A stretch of DNA of 64,000 nt. Source: Loxodes magnus (taxonomy: Eukaryota > Ciliophora > Karyorelictea > Loxodida > Loxodidae). Under the pieces are notes generated by a model. That model was not told the origin of the DNA. It ran no database searches and was given only the letters and a program-made list of their open reading frames with translations. The first letter of the stretch is position 1. The number at the start of each line of letters is the position of its first letter. The translations under genes were made by a program, and so were the position numbers. Positions 27,380 through 40,254 of this stretch are shown piece after piece. Where the stretch lies: NCBI GenBank assembly GCA_946699065.1, contig CAMPDV010000710.1, positions 124,001 through 188,000 on the forward strand, written 5' to 3'.

Positions 27380-27945
27380 CAAATTTTTTAATTTTAGAAT
27401 CTCAAATTTTATTTTAATTAAATTATATCAAATACTTTTAGCTTGTCATATTTTAGTCCTAATATAAACTTAAAGCACATTCTGAAGGTAATTTAATAAA
27501 TACAATTAAAATGTTGGAAATACTTATAAAGCTGAATAAAGTTTTTAAGCTTATTATCACTTTGAATTACTTTTAAATGCGAAATTAAATTTACTAGCTA
27601 CTTACAACTCTAGTGAATCTACTCTTTTTATTAGTAAGTTCTTTAAAGATAATTTTGGTGCTTAAATGAATAAACAAAAGCAATTCTAAATTAGCTATTC
27701 ATATTAATATATTCCATTGTAAACCTTCCCTTTGGATCTATATCATTAATGGTTATATTTTAAATTTCAAAATATGTTAAAATCTGATTCTTCATCTAAT
27801 CCTTTAAATCTTAAGGAAGTTCTCTATTCTTCCTTGTTCCTAATATTTAAGTTGCTGATCTAAAATTAATTTAATTCTTAGCTTGTTTAATGCTAGTTAA
27901 ATCTACCTTTTTCGGATTATTGCTTCTTTTTTATGTAATCACTTT
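27380..27945 (-). CDS. Hypothetical protein segment in unit B
   Basis: Minus-strand frame without TGA across the whole stretch. It has a mixed, non-repetitive composition, with DLTSIKQAKNQINFRSATQ, ELPQDLKDQMKNQ and NDIDPKGRFTMEYINMN in its first half. The second half is more Leu/Ile/Lys-rich. No start can be chosen; coding-like sequence in other frames lies just upstream (27,960-28,300). No domain recognised and no paralogue found by eye, so the support is composition only. Confidence 0.33.
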
Positions 27946-28329
27946 TAGATTTAACATAATGAAATTAAAGCGTATTTTATATAATTTATTACAAACTGCA
28001 AACCTTTAAAAAATTTTGATTTACAAGAACGAAAATTTTCAGTAGTTTCTTTCTTTTTTTCCTATTTAAATGTTTTTCTATTTCTGTTACGTTTCATATA
28101 AAACATCCAAAAATCAAGTACTTCAAAGCAAACTAAATGTAATTAATATTTTGTCTTTGATTCTAACTAATGTAATATCCACTTTGCATTATGGGAGGAA
28201 TATTACTATTTATAAGGAAAGCATTTTTAAATTTCCTTATGCTCAACTTATGTCTGCTATGTCTTTAATTGTAAATAAAGGGTAAAATTAGGATTACTCT
28301 TGTAATTCTCTCTAATATTTCACTCCTTT

Positions 28330-28700
28330 ACTCTAGTCTTCAATATCTTTAATTTGCTTTTTAAGCGACTTAATATATTAACTAAGTTAAAAGAATTTCT
28401 TTTGCTCCATATATTTACCAAGGACTTTTAATTTCTTGCCTAATTTATTTTTTCTTTTTTTAGTTTATTGTAAATACCTTACTCCTATAAAGTCTTACCT
28501 TTATGCTTCACTCTATTTACTTTAAATGTTCTTAATTTATCTGAATTACTTTGATATCAAAGTATCCTTCTAATTGAATAATTTTCCCTTTATTCAATGA
28601 AATATAGCATTTACCTTCCTGATTTTTTCAAGTTTTCATCTGAACAGTAATAACTATTTAGGTCTAATATTTATGCAAGCTCTAGGAATAAATTCTAGTT
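28330..28700 (-). pseudogene. Unit B homologue of the 12,315-13,235 frame
   Basis: Minus-strand frame whose sequence ENYSIRRILWYQSNSDKLR matches the C-terminus of the unit A frame (SDRRIL...SSENLR). In unit A the frame closes soon after. Here it stays open, and a different frame nearby gives a Lys-rich coiled-coil-like peptide (KYMEQKKFFQLSQYIKSLKK). Which frame is used cannot be decided from the sequence. Confidence 0.3.
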
Positions 28701-28980
28701 TCCCTTTTATTTAACTTAAAACAGCAATTGCATCATGTACTTTATAGCTTGCCTCTTAGAACTTTTAAACTTGATTATAATTCTTACGCAGGTTTATACA
28801 TTTTTGTTGCTATTGAAGCTTCTTGCTAATGATTTCAGGTATAAATTATTAAAAATTGCAATGAAGATTATTGAGGCAATTTTCAAGCTTTTGAAGTAGC
28901 TTAATAAATTTTCTAAAATTTGATAGCTATAAAAGTTAGTTTTTAATCCAATTCTGGAAAGAGTTAAAATGAATTAAAGG

Positions 28981-29796
28981 ATTGAAAAGAAAAATGGTAG
29001 AAGGTCTCAAGAAGGGTTTTTTTCCAGCTCCATAGAAAAAGGAAAGAAAATCAGAGACTTCTAATTCTTCTCCTACCATATCTTCTTTAATAGCATAATG
29101 ATTTACTTAGGCTCTTTAACCCCCAAATTTAGAAAATAAAGATAATCTTAAATTGAATAAGAAATTAAATCAACAGAAACTGATTAAAGAAGTGAGATTT
29201 TTTACTCCCATATCCACGATCAAGCAACTACATGAAAAGTGGCAATTAAAAATAATGTAGAAATAGAAAAATGATGAATAGCTAATAATAGAATAACTTT
29301 TGAAATCTATTCGTAATCTATAAGAAGAAGTTTAAATAATAAAGAAAGAAAACCAAAAATTATTATAGAAAAGTTAAAACAATGAAGAAAGATTAATGAA
29401 ATAGGAAATCGAAGTGAAACTTTTTGGGAGAAAAAAGATTTTACCTTAAACCTTGGCTGAAAATAAAATGGAACTAGAATACATAAAACCCATAGAGATA
29501 ACTCCTCTCAGAAGAATCCTCAAGCTGTGCTACCTGTGCAAATCAAGATTCCACACATACGAGAGATGCAAGATATATTTGGATAAACAGAGAAGAAACA
29601 GTGAAGATATTTGGAAAGAACTGTCAAGAATTTATGTAAATAAGGATGGAAGAATATTTAGAAGGAGGCTTTTTCAAGGAGTTCTGAACTTTTATTTTAA
29701 ACCTCAAGGAACGAACTCTGGAGGTGTGCATTGAAGGGGTTTAAAATCCCCGAAGATACGAACACTTTAATTTAGTATATTATTATTATTATTATT
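28981..29796 (+). mobile_element. Complete gag-only retroposon with ATT tail
   Basis: An 816 bp element flanked by 13 bp repeats that agree at 12 positions (AATGAATTAAAGG at 28,968 and AATGAATAAAAGG at 29,797). It contains a 12-13 bp leader, one open frame (28,994-29,734), then one base after the stop a hairpin GGGGTTTAAAATCCCC (29,736-29,751), about 30 bases, and an ATT-repeat tail running into the right duplication. No reverse transcriptase is present. The structure points to target-primed reverse transcription supplied in trans. Confidence 0.8.
28994..29734 (+). CDS. Gag/ORF1-like protein with CCHC zinc knuckle (intact)
   Basis: 246 aa, from ATG to TGA with no frame break under TAA/TAG=Gln and internal TGA=Trp. 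Layout: basic N-terminus MVEGLKKGFFPAPQKKERK; Ser/Thr-rich spacer; Gln/Lys/Glu-rich coiled coil at about residues 75-150; basic linker; zinc knuckle CYLCKSRFHTYERC at about 177-190 (CX2CX4HX4C complete); then RIYVNKDGRIFRRRL, the motif shared with the other elements. The zinc knuckle and coiled coil suggest nucleic-acid binding and self-association, as in retrotransposon Gag or LINE ORF1 proteins. Only CAA/TAA/TAG usage distinguishes the frame from noise elsewhere, but here the motifs make it secure. Confidence 0.82.
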
Positions 29797-30414
29797 AATG
29801 AATAAAAGGTCTTTACTTGACAATTGATGAGGTATCTTAATTCATCTAATATCTGGATATCCCAATCTTCCTTTTATGAACGATCTTAAAAATATCTTGC
29901 TATCCAAGTCTTTATCTATCTTCATAAAATACATTTTACCTTTATATCTTTATTTTGGCATTATCTCGATGTAGCTTTCTTCGGTATTATACGAGCAATC
30001 ATTATATCTCTTCAAAAAAATTAAAAAACTAATATCATAGAAAGAAATGCATCAATCTATCAAGAGGCTATACCTTTTACCTTTTGATTTTATAATTTTC
30101 TGAAAATTAAAATTTTGAATATTTTTAAAATCCAAACCTTCAAACTAGGATTCTTTTTTATTAAAATCAAAATGCATTTTAACTTTAACTGGCCATGGAC
30201 AGAATTTGATCATATCTTAATCCCTTTGAAATTTGTATTTTTTAGACATTAGAACGCCAACTTCATCTCTTTAAGTATAATCACTCTCTTTAATCCAAAA
30301 ATATATTGAAAATATTTCTTGCATTTTATGATGTTCATTAGATTTTTAGTTTTCAACTTATTTCATTTAATAAAAAAAATATCTTGGTTCTAGTTTCTTT
30401 TAATACTCATGATC

Positions 30415-31060
30415 TCATATATATAGTTATTTCCTCTAAATATTACTAGCTTTTTTTTTCTCTTTTTATCTTTATATAAAAACTCTTCTCTTTGCACTAG
30501 ATAATTCTTTTTTCGTGCAATTCCAAAATTTTATTTCTAGTTGAGAAAACTTCTGAAGAGCTAAGTTAGTTAAACTTGAAATGTTCATTTTTATATTTTC
30601 TGTTATTTTGAAATAAAGTTTGCTAGACATATCTAAATTTCTTACCATTTCACTCATTTTTTCCAATATTTTAATTTTGCTTATAACATACTTCCTAAAA
30701 GGAATTTTCCTTTATTAAAATATTTCATCTTATTTAGCCTTGAATTTAATTATTGTATGTTTTGTTTCATTTTTAGACTATTTCACATGCTTCTATTAAT
30801 TTATAGTACTTCGTGCTATTATTTCCTCTTTTAAGCTCTAAAGTACTTGCTCTTTTCTATTCTCATTTAAACTAATTTTTTCTAATTCCATTTTATTTAT
30901 TAACTCCAATGATGACAAGGACTATTCAATTATCTCTTTATACCTAAAAATTCCACAAGCATAATCTTTTATTTCTAGTATAAGATACTGCCCTTTAGTT
31001 TATTTGAAGCACTCTCAAATCTTTCTCTAAATTATTAACTAAAACACATTACATTTACAG
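30415..31060 (-). CDS. Coiled-coil protein, unit C copy
   Basis: From ATG at 30,891 the frame runs 158 codons to TGA at 30,415: MELEKISLNENRKEQ, KEEIIARSTINQQK, FKAKQDEIFQQRK, KILEKMSEMVRNLDMSSK. Long heptad-like stretches rich in Glu, Lys and Leu predict a coiled coil. Sequence matching unit B continues upstream (IKDYACGIFRYKEII, and in another frame VLVNNLEKDLRVLQ), with one frame change near 30,985, so the gene is longer and probably damaged or spliced. Residues before the coil include scattered Cys but no complete zinc-binding set. Function unknown; a TRIM-like protein is one possibility. Confidence 0.45.
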
Positions 31061-34000
31061 TTCTTAAGAAAGCATCTATAAATTCATCATTAGTTGCTAT
31101 ATAACACCCCAAAAATATTTAATCTTTGCAGTCTAAATTTTAGAAAATTTTCTCCTTCACCAACACTTTTTAAACAGAATGTATTTGTAGAAGCCTTTTA
31201 ATTTAGATATGATTGCTTCATTAAAAAACGAAATCCCATGATAAAAGCTAAAATAGTTATTTCCTAATTACTTTCTATGAAATAATATACTCGAGCATGA
31301 TGATACTTTTTATTATATCCAAATCATTCAAATATAACTGATCTAGAATACTTTGTTTATTATATATATTCCAAGTACATTTCTTTTAAAAGTTTAATCT
31401 TCTTCCCTTCAAAATTTGATATTGTGTCTGTCTTATAAATTAATATGAACCTTTCAAGTCTTAATTTATGTATAGCAATTTAATTTTTATTGCGTGGTTT
31501 TAGTAATTTGGTTATTTAAATAGTTTAATATGATCTCTTATGTTTAAAGTATATAACTATTAATAAAATGACTATACATTAATTATGAAATTTATTAGTA
31601 TCTTAGGTGTTTTATATTCTTTATTCTATTAAATTGATTTTTTAATTGGAAACCATATTTAATTAGAGAGTGAAGAGGAAAGTGATTTCTTCATTAGAAG
31701 TTAAAGAAATGAAATCTCGTAATCAACTGTTGTCTTCTTCTACTTTGGCTGGACTTCTTGACAAATGATTTATTGGTCCTCTGTTAAGCCACTGCTTGCT
31801 TCAATAACTTGACTCAAGGAGCTTTATAAAATATCTTTCATCAGAAGTTGGAGAAATAGAGCACACATAGCTGATTTTTTTCATCCTCTTCGTTGGTTAA
31901 GCCTCGCAATGCAACCTACCATAGACATTAAGAAATAAAAAAGGTATTTATTTTTATCATTGCTGAACAATAAAACGTCTCACACTATCAAAATGCTACT
32001 AGCTATATAATCTCAATTTTTCAACCTAACTTCATCAACCATTATAAGTAAACTTCAATGCCCCTTTTATAGAACTTCATCCAGTATTCAATTCTAAATC
32101 CTTATGTTATAAGCAAGTATTTCTAATAGTTAAATTTAATTACAGTGCTATTCCATTTTTACTTCTACTTTGCTCTATTCTATGAAAGTTAAAAGTAAAC
32201 CTACCTGATTATTTGCTTTATAGATGAATAGGTAGAAAACATATGAACGCTAAATCAAAAATTTTATCCAGAATGTGAACTAAATTTTTCTTGTTTGGTA
32301 GCTCTTTTTTCGACTTTTTTTAGTTTATTCCATAATGATTTAAACTTAAAGCAATTTAATTTAAAGATAGTTATAAATAAGCATATCCTACTATCCATGG
32401 AAAATATAGATATGGATTCAGAAGAATTAAATTAGTTGAATGAGAGATTCAAATCTTATAAATATGAAACTAAAATAATACCAGGAAGCATAATTTTTTG
32501 GTATTATTTATCGCCAATTAGCTCAAATCCGGTAGAAGCTCCTATCTTTAAGGCATGTAAATTTCTATCTTTAGGATGAATTTTTATCATTATAAATGCT
32601 TTTTGAAAGTATAAAATTAAGCAGATTCTTAAGAAATTCTTTCCTCTTACTTCGTTTAAATTATTTTCTTTTACCTTTGCTAGATTTCTATCTCTCCGTT
32701 TTATAATATCCTGCCTTTTCGAGCTTAAAATCATAAGTATCCATCCAGTACGAACTACCTATCTCTTTAATTATTTTTTTGATCTTAATAATTTAAAAGC
32801 TTCATCTTATTAAAACTATACTAGTTAAATATCTAGATAAATAGGCCACTATAAGCGCTTTGCAAAGGTATAAAAAGACATAAATTAGAATTTCTTTTTT
32901 CTTATTAAACTACTAACAAAAATAATCCTTTTGGCCTTTTATACTTCTTTTGCTTTTAAAGGTAAAAGTCTAGATCCCCATAATTCTCAGACTTTCTTTC
33001 TTAAAAGGCTTCTAATAATTTTATTATAATTCAAGTCTTTTCATTTAGTAACTATTTTAGTTGCCTTTTTAAAGATCTTTGAAGGTAGAAAATTTATAAT
33101 TTTCGTCTAGCATTTCAAATATAAAAAAGACTTAAATTATGCCATTTATTTAAACCTTTGTTTTTTAACTGGATTATTATCCCTCTATCTCTTCAGTCAA
33201 ACTAACATTTACCTTATTCCTAAATCTATTAATAAGACTTAATTTGAATATCACTAAAGTTGCCCAAAAATTAAATTAAAGAGAATTAAATGCCAAACAA
33301 GCAGCAGTTCCCTTTTATGTTAAAATATCCCAGAAATTGAACTCTTTGATAAAGAGCAAGAACTAAAGCTAATATAAATAGGCGCTTCATTTAAGAGGGT
33401 AATTAAAGCAGCTTCTATAACACATAACCAGGGTATTGCAATTAAACTTACAAGAAGAAATGAAAAATACAATGCTATATAGTTATAAACCTTAATCATT
33501 ATAATTCGCTTTCTAGAAATAAAATTATAAAGTTGAGAAATAAACGCGCATTAGAAAAAGCCTAGTTTTATACAAATAATAAAGGTTTAATTTATATAGC
33601 TTTATTAGCTTTATTGGTATCTTACATTCTTAATGGTAATATAATAGCTCTAGAGAGGTTTTATTTCATGATTAAAAAGGCTTTTTTTGGTTAGAGGATT
33701 TAGTAAAATAACAATGCATTTAATGTGATAAATAGTTAAGCCATAAAATCTGAGTCTTCTTAAATAATTTTCGTTTTAACTCAAGGATCTTAAAGACTTA
33801 ATATCAACAAAGAGCATATTACAGGATTATTAGATAAATAGATATAACTCTTCGTTTTTATTTGGCTTATTAGTCAAAGATTTTAATTACTTCAACTGAG
33901 AAAGTTTATTTCATTATGCTTTTCTTAAAAAAGCATCAAACTTTTTTAAAATGTATTTTCTATTTGATCAACAAGTCAACTAAAAATTACAGGCTTAAAC

Positions 34001-34782
34001 TTTTGCATGAAGATTTAGTTCGGATTTTTGAGAAAAAAAGATAAAAAATAAGTTAAGAAATGGAAAAAATATAGCAGGGAAATATAAGCTTGAAATGTAT
34101 AGAGGGACTAGGTTATATTAGATTTAGTACCTTAAGCATTTATCTTCAAAGAAACAAACCTTAATAAACGCTTTTAATTTCAAGTGTAAACTTCTTAAAA
34201 TAAAGTAATGATCAGAAGGAGAAAAAGCTATAAAAGTAAAATATTTTTATCACTTTCCATTTTTAATAGCACTAAATGATCAGTACAAAAGAAAAGTATG
34301 AGACTGAAGAATGAAGCCTTAGTTTTCACTTGTAAAATGAAGATAAATTCCTCACCAAAAGATAAATCAAGAGATTCAAAAATATTACATTTGATGATTG
34401 TGGTCGTGGCTTTTAATAAATAAAAAATGAAGGGCTAATAAATGAAAATCAAATGGTTTATTTATTTAAAATTATTTTCTTATAAAAAGCCTAATAAATA
34501 GATGGAGATATTTAGTCTTCTTAATGTTAAACGCTTGATTATAAGTAAGTTGATTAAAAGATAAAGATTATTAATAGAAGCGTGAGAATAAAAGTTCTAT
34601 TACAAGTACAATCGCTTTAGGACTTAAATTTCTTAATCTCCTCACTCTCTTTTCTTAATTGTATAAAATCTTAATGAAATTAAACGTGATTTATATACTT
34701 AGATTTTAAGAGTAGAAGATATAGTAAAGAGATAATTTAATTACTAAACTAAAAATATAATCAAAGTAACTAGGGAGTTGCT
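31061..34782. other. Unit C interval, no gene called
   Basis: AT-rich sequence with homology to 1-2,614 and 16,500-19,600. The segment around 31,670-32,100 seems to lack a counterpart in the other units and may be an insertion, but I see no duplication flanking it. Confidence 0.35.
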
Positions 34783-35547
34783 TCATTTTACAATTACCAA
34801 GTATAAGTAGATAAGCGCTAGAATTATGAAACAAGAAAACAGCAGCATAATCTACTCCATCTCTTTTTTATCTTTTTATTCAGAGTAATCTTTCTTATTT
34901 TTTTCTTCATTTTCTTATATATAAAGTGATGAGTTAGTGAATGCTCTGTCACTGGAAATTAAATATTAACTTGACTAAGATCTTTATGAGCTTTCTTCAC
35001 TTATTGTTCCCAGACTGGAAAAAGAGCTTTACTAATGCAACAGTGTGTTTTCTTATTTCCACTAATAGAGAATTTTATCCTTATTAGGCTCTTTGTTTAC
35101 ATTGACTTCTTGAAAAAAATTCGAATCAGTACAGCTTAAATTGATCCTTTTATATGTAGTAGATTCAGAGTTCTTGACAATAGAACTCATAGTTCTCTTT
35201 TATTAATTCTTGCTTTCTAAAAGTTTCGTTGCTCCACCTAAAATAAATCCCTCTGAATCTTTTTATCTCTCAATGGACTTTATCTTTCTTACATGCTACT
35301 ATTCATTCGCATCAGATCTCACATTTAAAACCTTCAACTTCTAATTTTCAGTAAGCTAATAACCCTTTCCTTGCTATTTCCTTTCAGATTAAAGCATGAA
35401 CTTTTCTTCCTCACTTTAAGAAGTGCATTACCATTATCCTTAAGCTTAGCCGCCTAACTTCTTATCAGTTATTCCTTTTCCAACACTTTACTAATTAAAG
35501 CATACGGATTCTGAGCTTGTTTATTTGCTTAGACTATTTTTCCTCAT
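34783..35547 (-). CDS. Gln/Ser-rich protein with C-terminal membrane anchor, copy C
   Basis: 255 codons from the conserved Met (MRKNSLSKQT) to TGA at 34,783. Shared landmarks: VCFNQQSVGKGI, QGQWQC (Trp as TGG; TGA in copy B), IERQKDSEGFILGG, SSFSSLGTISEESSQRSQ, then an anchor segment IMLLFSCFIILALIYLYLV. All three copies carry TGA at the equivalent place after the anchor. Beyond it B and C still match in patches (TTTTAGTTTAGTAATTAAAT) but with a 19-base length difference, as expected for untranslated sequence. Maintained length in three copies suggests purifying selection. Confidence 0.72.
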
Positions 35548-38500
35548 TTTTATTATAAAAAAAGTGACAAAATCATGAATTTATACCTATTAATTTACTA
35601 ATTCAATTAATATTATTATAAATGCTTAATTAATGTATGCTTTTCAAATTAAGGGTTAGAAGCTAACCTCTGTATTTTTAAATATAAAGAAAGGCTATTT
35701 CCTTTGGCTTAATTTTCTGTTAAAGGATTAAATGGTTTGAGAGCTAACTCACTAAGTCATTATATAGATATAGCAAGATTGTGGTAGAAGCATAAACAGA
35801 TTTGCTTGTGATGCTTTATATTAATAAGAATTACTAAAGCAATAAATAGTAATCTACGTTAGATTAAAGAAAGAAGGCAAAGTATGTCTAATGAACAATT
35901 AATAAGCATCATTTGATAATCTTTATTTTAAAGCTTGTTTAAGTCTTAATTTTCAATAGTTTTACAATTAGGTTTGTGAAGATATTGATATGGAAAAGGA
36001 TGTATTGATAGAGTAAGAATTGAGGTAATAAATTTAAATTTGATACAACTATGAAATAAAAATGTCTGATTTAGGAATAAGAACAAGGAGGAAATAATAG
36101 CTCTAATATCTCTTGTTAAAAAGCTAGTATTAAAATCAAAAATTCATTTCTTTATAAATACTTCAAATAAAGAAATCTAACTGAACATTAGAACTAGAAA
36201 CTTTAAAGTTAGCATTGTTATAAGATCCAAGTCTAAATCCCTTGAACTTTCCTTCATAATAATTCTCTAAATTCCTTCTAAAGTTTCTTTCAATAAGCTT
36301 CAAAAATCGAAACTATTCTTATATAGACATTTATTAAGGAAACTGATTTAACCAGCACTCTCATATCTAGAACTAAATCCTTTCGTTATTATAATTTAGA
36401 TTGAAACTCTTATTAGTTAGTTTAAGTAAGGTATTTATTAAGTGTCTCTAAATACAGATAATGTATAACTTTAATACCTTTATATTATTTAGCATATATT
36501 CAAGCTTAAGGATATTTGACTGAAATAACCTTTATATCTAAAGCTTCGGATTAAGTGCTTACCTATTTATTGCTATCTTTGATGACTTATTTTGTATTAT
36601 TTTGCTTATATTACGTCTTATTATCCTTTGTTTGCTCTTACTTTATTAGATAAGCTTACTTAAACTGATCAAAGAAGCTTAAGATTTAAGTGAAGATTCT
36701 AATTAAGAATTTTGTATCTTAGCTTTTCTCTTTATCTATAGGAGTGCTATGATTACTAGCGGTAAGCTTAATTATTGGAAAGTTATGAAAGGAGAGCTTA
36801 GTTTACCTAACGGTGAAAAAGCAATCATTTTGATATAGAACTCAAGAAGATTTTCCTCGATTAAGCAGAGACTATTAACATGAAATGAGGCTTCATAGAA
36901 TACCAAGCAAATAAAGTCAAAACTAATTGCTTATTTAATAACTATATGTCTAATATTTAAGCTTTCTACCCCAAAAATTATAACTTTTACCTTATAAGTC
37001 TCATAGTTATTATAATAGTGCAATATTAATGGGACTGTCTCCCAATTAAAATAATAAAATGCTACTAAAAGAATTCTTAATTATTCAAATGTTAGTCAAA
37101 TCAGAAAAAAGGAACAAGGTCTTTGTTTGAACAATCTTCTGGTGTTAACACTTCTCTTAACTTAATAAGGGAACTAAATTTAGAATTCATACTACTAGTC
37201 AAAAATAAAATGGTTAGTATAGCTTAATTTATCCCTGCAGATCTACTAAGTAAAAGGATCTTTAAAGCTTATTTTCCTTTAATTAGTAAACCCTTTTTAA
37301 TACACTTTAAAAGAGTCTTAAAAATTGGGGTAAAATATAACTAAGCTCTATGATCTAAGGACTATAATAATAAAAAGTTATATAGATCCTTCAATCAAAA
37401 AAGCAAATTAATGATCGCATTGAATTTATAGCAATATAAAGCTACTAGATTTAAACTTATCTTAAAGATAGAAAAAGGGAAGAAAAAAGATGCGAAAAAG
37501 GTATGATATTTATAAGCTTAATAAATGAAGCATCTGGCTTTAATCAGAATCTTCATAAAATAGCTTTTTATTAAAGTAATTAGTTACATAACATTTAAAA
37601 TATTTGCAATTTTAACTTCAAGACTTTATGCTAAAAAGAGTAATTTTCATTAAGTAAAACTAAAGAGCTAGGACTAAATTTAGTTTAGAAAGAACTAACG
37701 ATGAGTAAAAAATAAAATTTTATTTGACAAACCGAAAGAATCCAAAAATAAGGAGATAGAGCATATAACTTTATCTTGCATGATAATCGTTCAAATAAAT
37801 ATAGCTATTTCCCTTTATCTCCACATCTTTAGATTGGGAAATATTTGATATATCTTTCGATTGTGAATGTATAAAATAGTGATATAACCAAGCAATCTAT
37901 ATTAGCTAATATTTATGCATCTGTTGCTTCGTAATTTTTAATGTTGTTGCCTTTTTATTTTAGATAACAAAAAGCTTATTATATGTATCTTTATACCTTA
38001 TTTATATAATTATAGTACTATATTTAGATGTAAATAAGCGAATGCTTAATTCTTCGGGATTGAGATTTGAATAGAGCTTTAAGATTTATATTTTTACACT
38101 TGAAGGAAAAAATATAACCAGTTTATCCAACTGGAAGTTCTAAGATTTTTGACGTGTTTATAAAGATACCAAAGGCACTAGAAGTATGCTAATAGTAATA
38201 GCAAAATAGAAGCTAGCCAATTAAAAGCAATAGTTGCTTTTGATAAGTTAGGTTATATTCATTTATTTACAAGTCTGGTAATATCTATAGTGGTTTATTA
38301 AATCATCTTATAAAAGTAAAATTTAACTTTAACTAAGATAATTTAAATACATAGATATAGGAGGGTTAATTGAATATTAGTAGTTTAAGTAGTGTATTAT
38401 AAAAGTTGATATTATAAAGTTATTTGATCTAGGTATTAAAATAAACTTTAAGACGTAGCAAAATTCTTTTTGAAGACTGTAAAGTACTATCTTGATAATA

Positions 38501-39039
38501 AAAGAGAGGTCATACTTCTTTTGAGAATCATAGATCATTTATCGAAAATTTTGTTAATGAAGCGTTATCATTTTAGCCTTATGGATCTATGAGCTTTTAT
38601 TATAATCAAAGCATTATTTTTTTAATATTTGATAGCTTTATTCGAAATTAATAAATCATAAGTAGAACTTGTTTTGTTAAGATTTATAAAAGATTTAAAG
38701 TTAGCTTTAGATATCCTTATACAAGCAATTACTCTCCCTAAGCCTATTATTTTTAAATTAAATATATGTTTTGTCTAAGTTTATTAAATCAAATGTATCA
38801 TTATATTGTTTATTTTATTGCTCTATAGAGTCTTGGAAGGTTTTTACTGCTAGCATCAGTTTAGTTCCTTGAATTAAAATTAAAAAGTTCCTAGTATTGC
38901 TATCATAGTTATCAGCTTTTCTTCATAAAAGTTAAATTTTCAACTAAAATTAATTTTTAAAGCTTGCAAAGTGTTTAAAAATATACTATCTATCAGTTCA
39001 AATATATTAACTACGCCCGATGATCTTAGTTTTGACCTT
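35548..39039. other. Unit C interval, conserved but unresolved
   Basis: Counterpart of 3,383-6,789 in unit A and 20,355-23,750 in unit B. Protein-like minus-strand runs occur, but I could not keep one frame across the copies. Confidence 0.35.
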
Positions 39040-39255
39040 TTTTAAGTTAGTCTATTAGCACCCGTTCTCAAATTACTCATAACATTCACTAAATATATTA
39101 AATATTGCTTCTTCAGATGGAATTCAAGTAGTTTTTTGGGGGAGTTAGTTTGACTTTAACTCCACTTAGCAATGATCTAAGCTCTATATTCTCTCTTTTA
39201 TATGTATCGTTCTTTTTTTCTCAACCTAAAAAGACTTTTAATCTAGTTTGATTTA
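39040..39255 (-). CDS. Conserved basic segment, copy C (partial)
   Basis: Minus-strand frame with FRLRKKERYIQKREYRAQ and then VMSNLRTGANRL, matching the unit A segment at 6,790-6,985 in order and spacing. The peptide between them (KWSQSQTNSPKKLLEF) differs from A. This is probably the N-terminal part of a protein whose remainder lies at lower coordinates. No known domain. Confidence 0.38.
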
Positions 39256-40254
39256 CATCCTCTAGATCATGTCAATCCTTACAAACTAGATACTTCCTGC
39301 AATCAATAACCAAATTTAAAAAAGCATTTTAAAGAAAGCTAAAAGCCTAGCTTTGGGATTTAATCAGATATAAAAACTTAATAAACTAGTAAAATTATGC
39401 TTTTCTTAAGCTCAGATTTAATCCTCTTGTCTTAGACTCTTTTTAAAGCTTTTTTAATTTAAAAGATATTAAGTTTCAAACTTGATGTATAGTAAGAAAA
39501 TATTCTTGGATAGTATACACTCCTTAATGATTGTTTCAGCTACCGAAAACTTTTTCTTAGGTTTATATTTTTCGCAGAATTAAAAACATTTTACCAGTTT
39601 TCCTTTTCTAATTTTTAAGAAACTAAAAATAAACCATTCACTACATAATATTTACAATAGCCTTAGCTATAAAATATCGAAATCATGAAATTAACAAATC
39701 TTTATATTTAGTAAATAATTTGGAAAGCTCTTATCAATCCATTTGTCTATAAACTAAGCAAATTTCGCTATACATGTTCTAGTAGGCTAACTAGAAGATT
39801 CTTAATATTTCAAGAAGAGGAAATAGAGCTTTATCTTCAACCCAAATTAAAAGCATTTAAGTTCCTTTTGCTTCTATTTAGTTTATTTCCTTTTAATTTT
39901 CCATTCATTTTAGACAAAGTTTAACTACTATAAGAGACGTAAGTTACTAAACTGGGAATCTTAAATATCAAATTTAATTTTTATGGTTAAATTACTTTTA
40001 AATGCCTTTTACCTTAGAAAGCTATTAATGCTTCGAGTTTTTCTAACTACTGTACTGAGTTGATTTTTAATCTAGCACTGTCAAAAGGACTGTCTACTCC
40101 ATTTCTCGTTATAATGGACTTGCTCACTTTCAGAAAGTATATTTATATGATATTTATTGAAAATGAAGTATAGTCACATTTTAGAAACCAGGAGTTCCAT
40201 ATAGTAATAATATCTATTATTCTAAAAGCATTTAAAAGCCTAAAAATTAATAAA

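Larger units (their letters stand above)
15830..28980. repeat. Tandem unit B
   Basis: Second copy of the large segment, lying between the retroelement that ends near 15,825 and the one that starts at 28,981. It carries the coiled-coil homologue (about 15,840-16,420), the membrane-anchored gene (19,602-20,354) and a homologue of the 12,315-13,235 frame (about 28,330-28,700). Part of it (about 25,790-26,300) aligns with about 42,580-43,900 of unit C, on either side of a retroposon inserted in C. It differs from A by a 168 bp insertion at 20,940-21,107. Confidence 0.7.

Noticed and set aside
28070..28285. Plus-strand ORF of 71 codons
   Set aside because: The opposite strand is equally open with a more protein-like composition, and no homology supports the plus frame.
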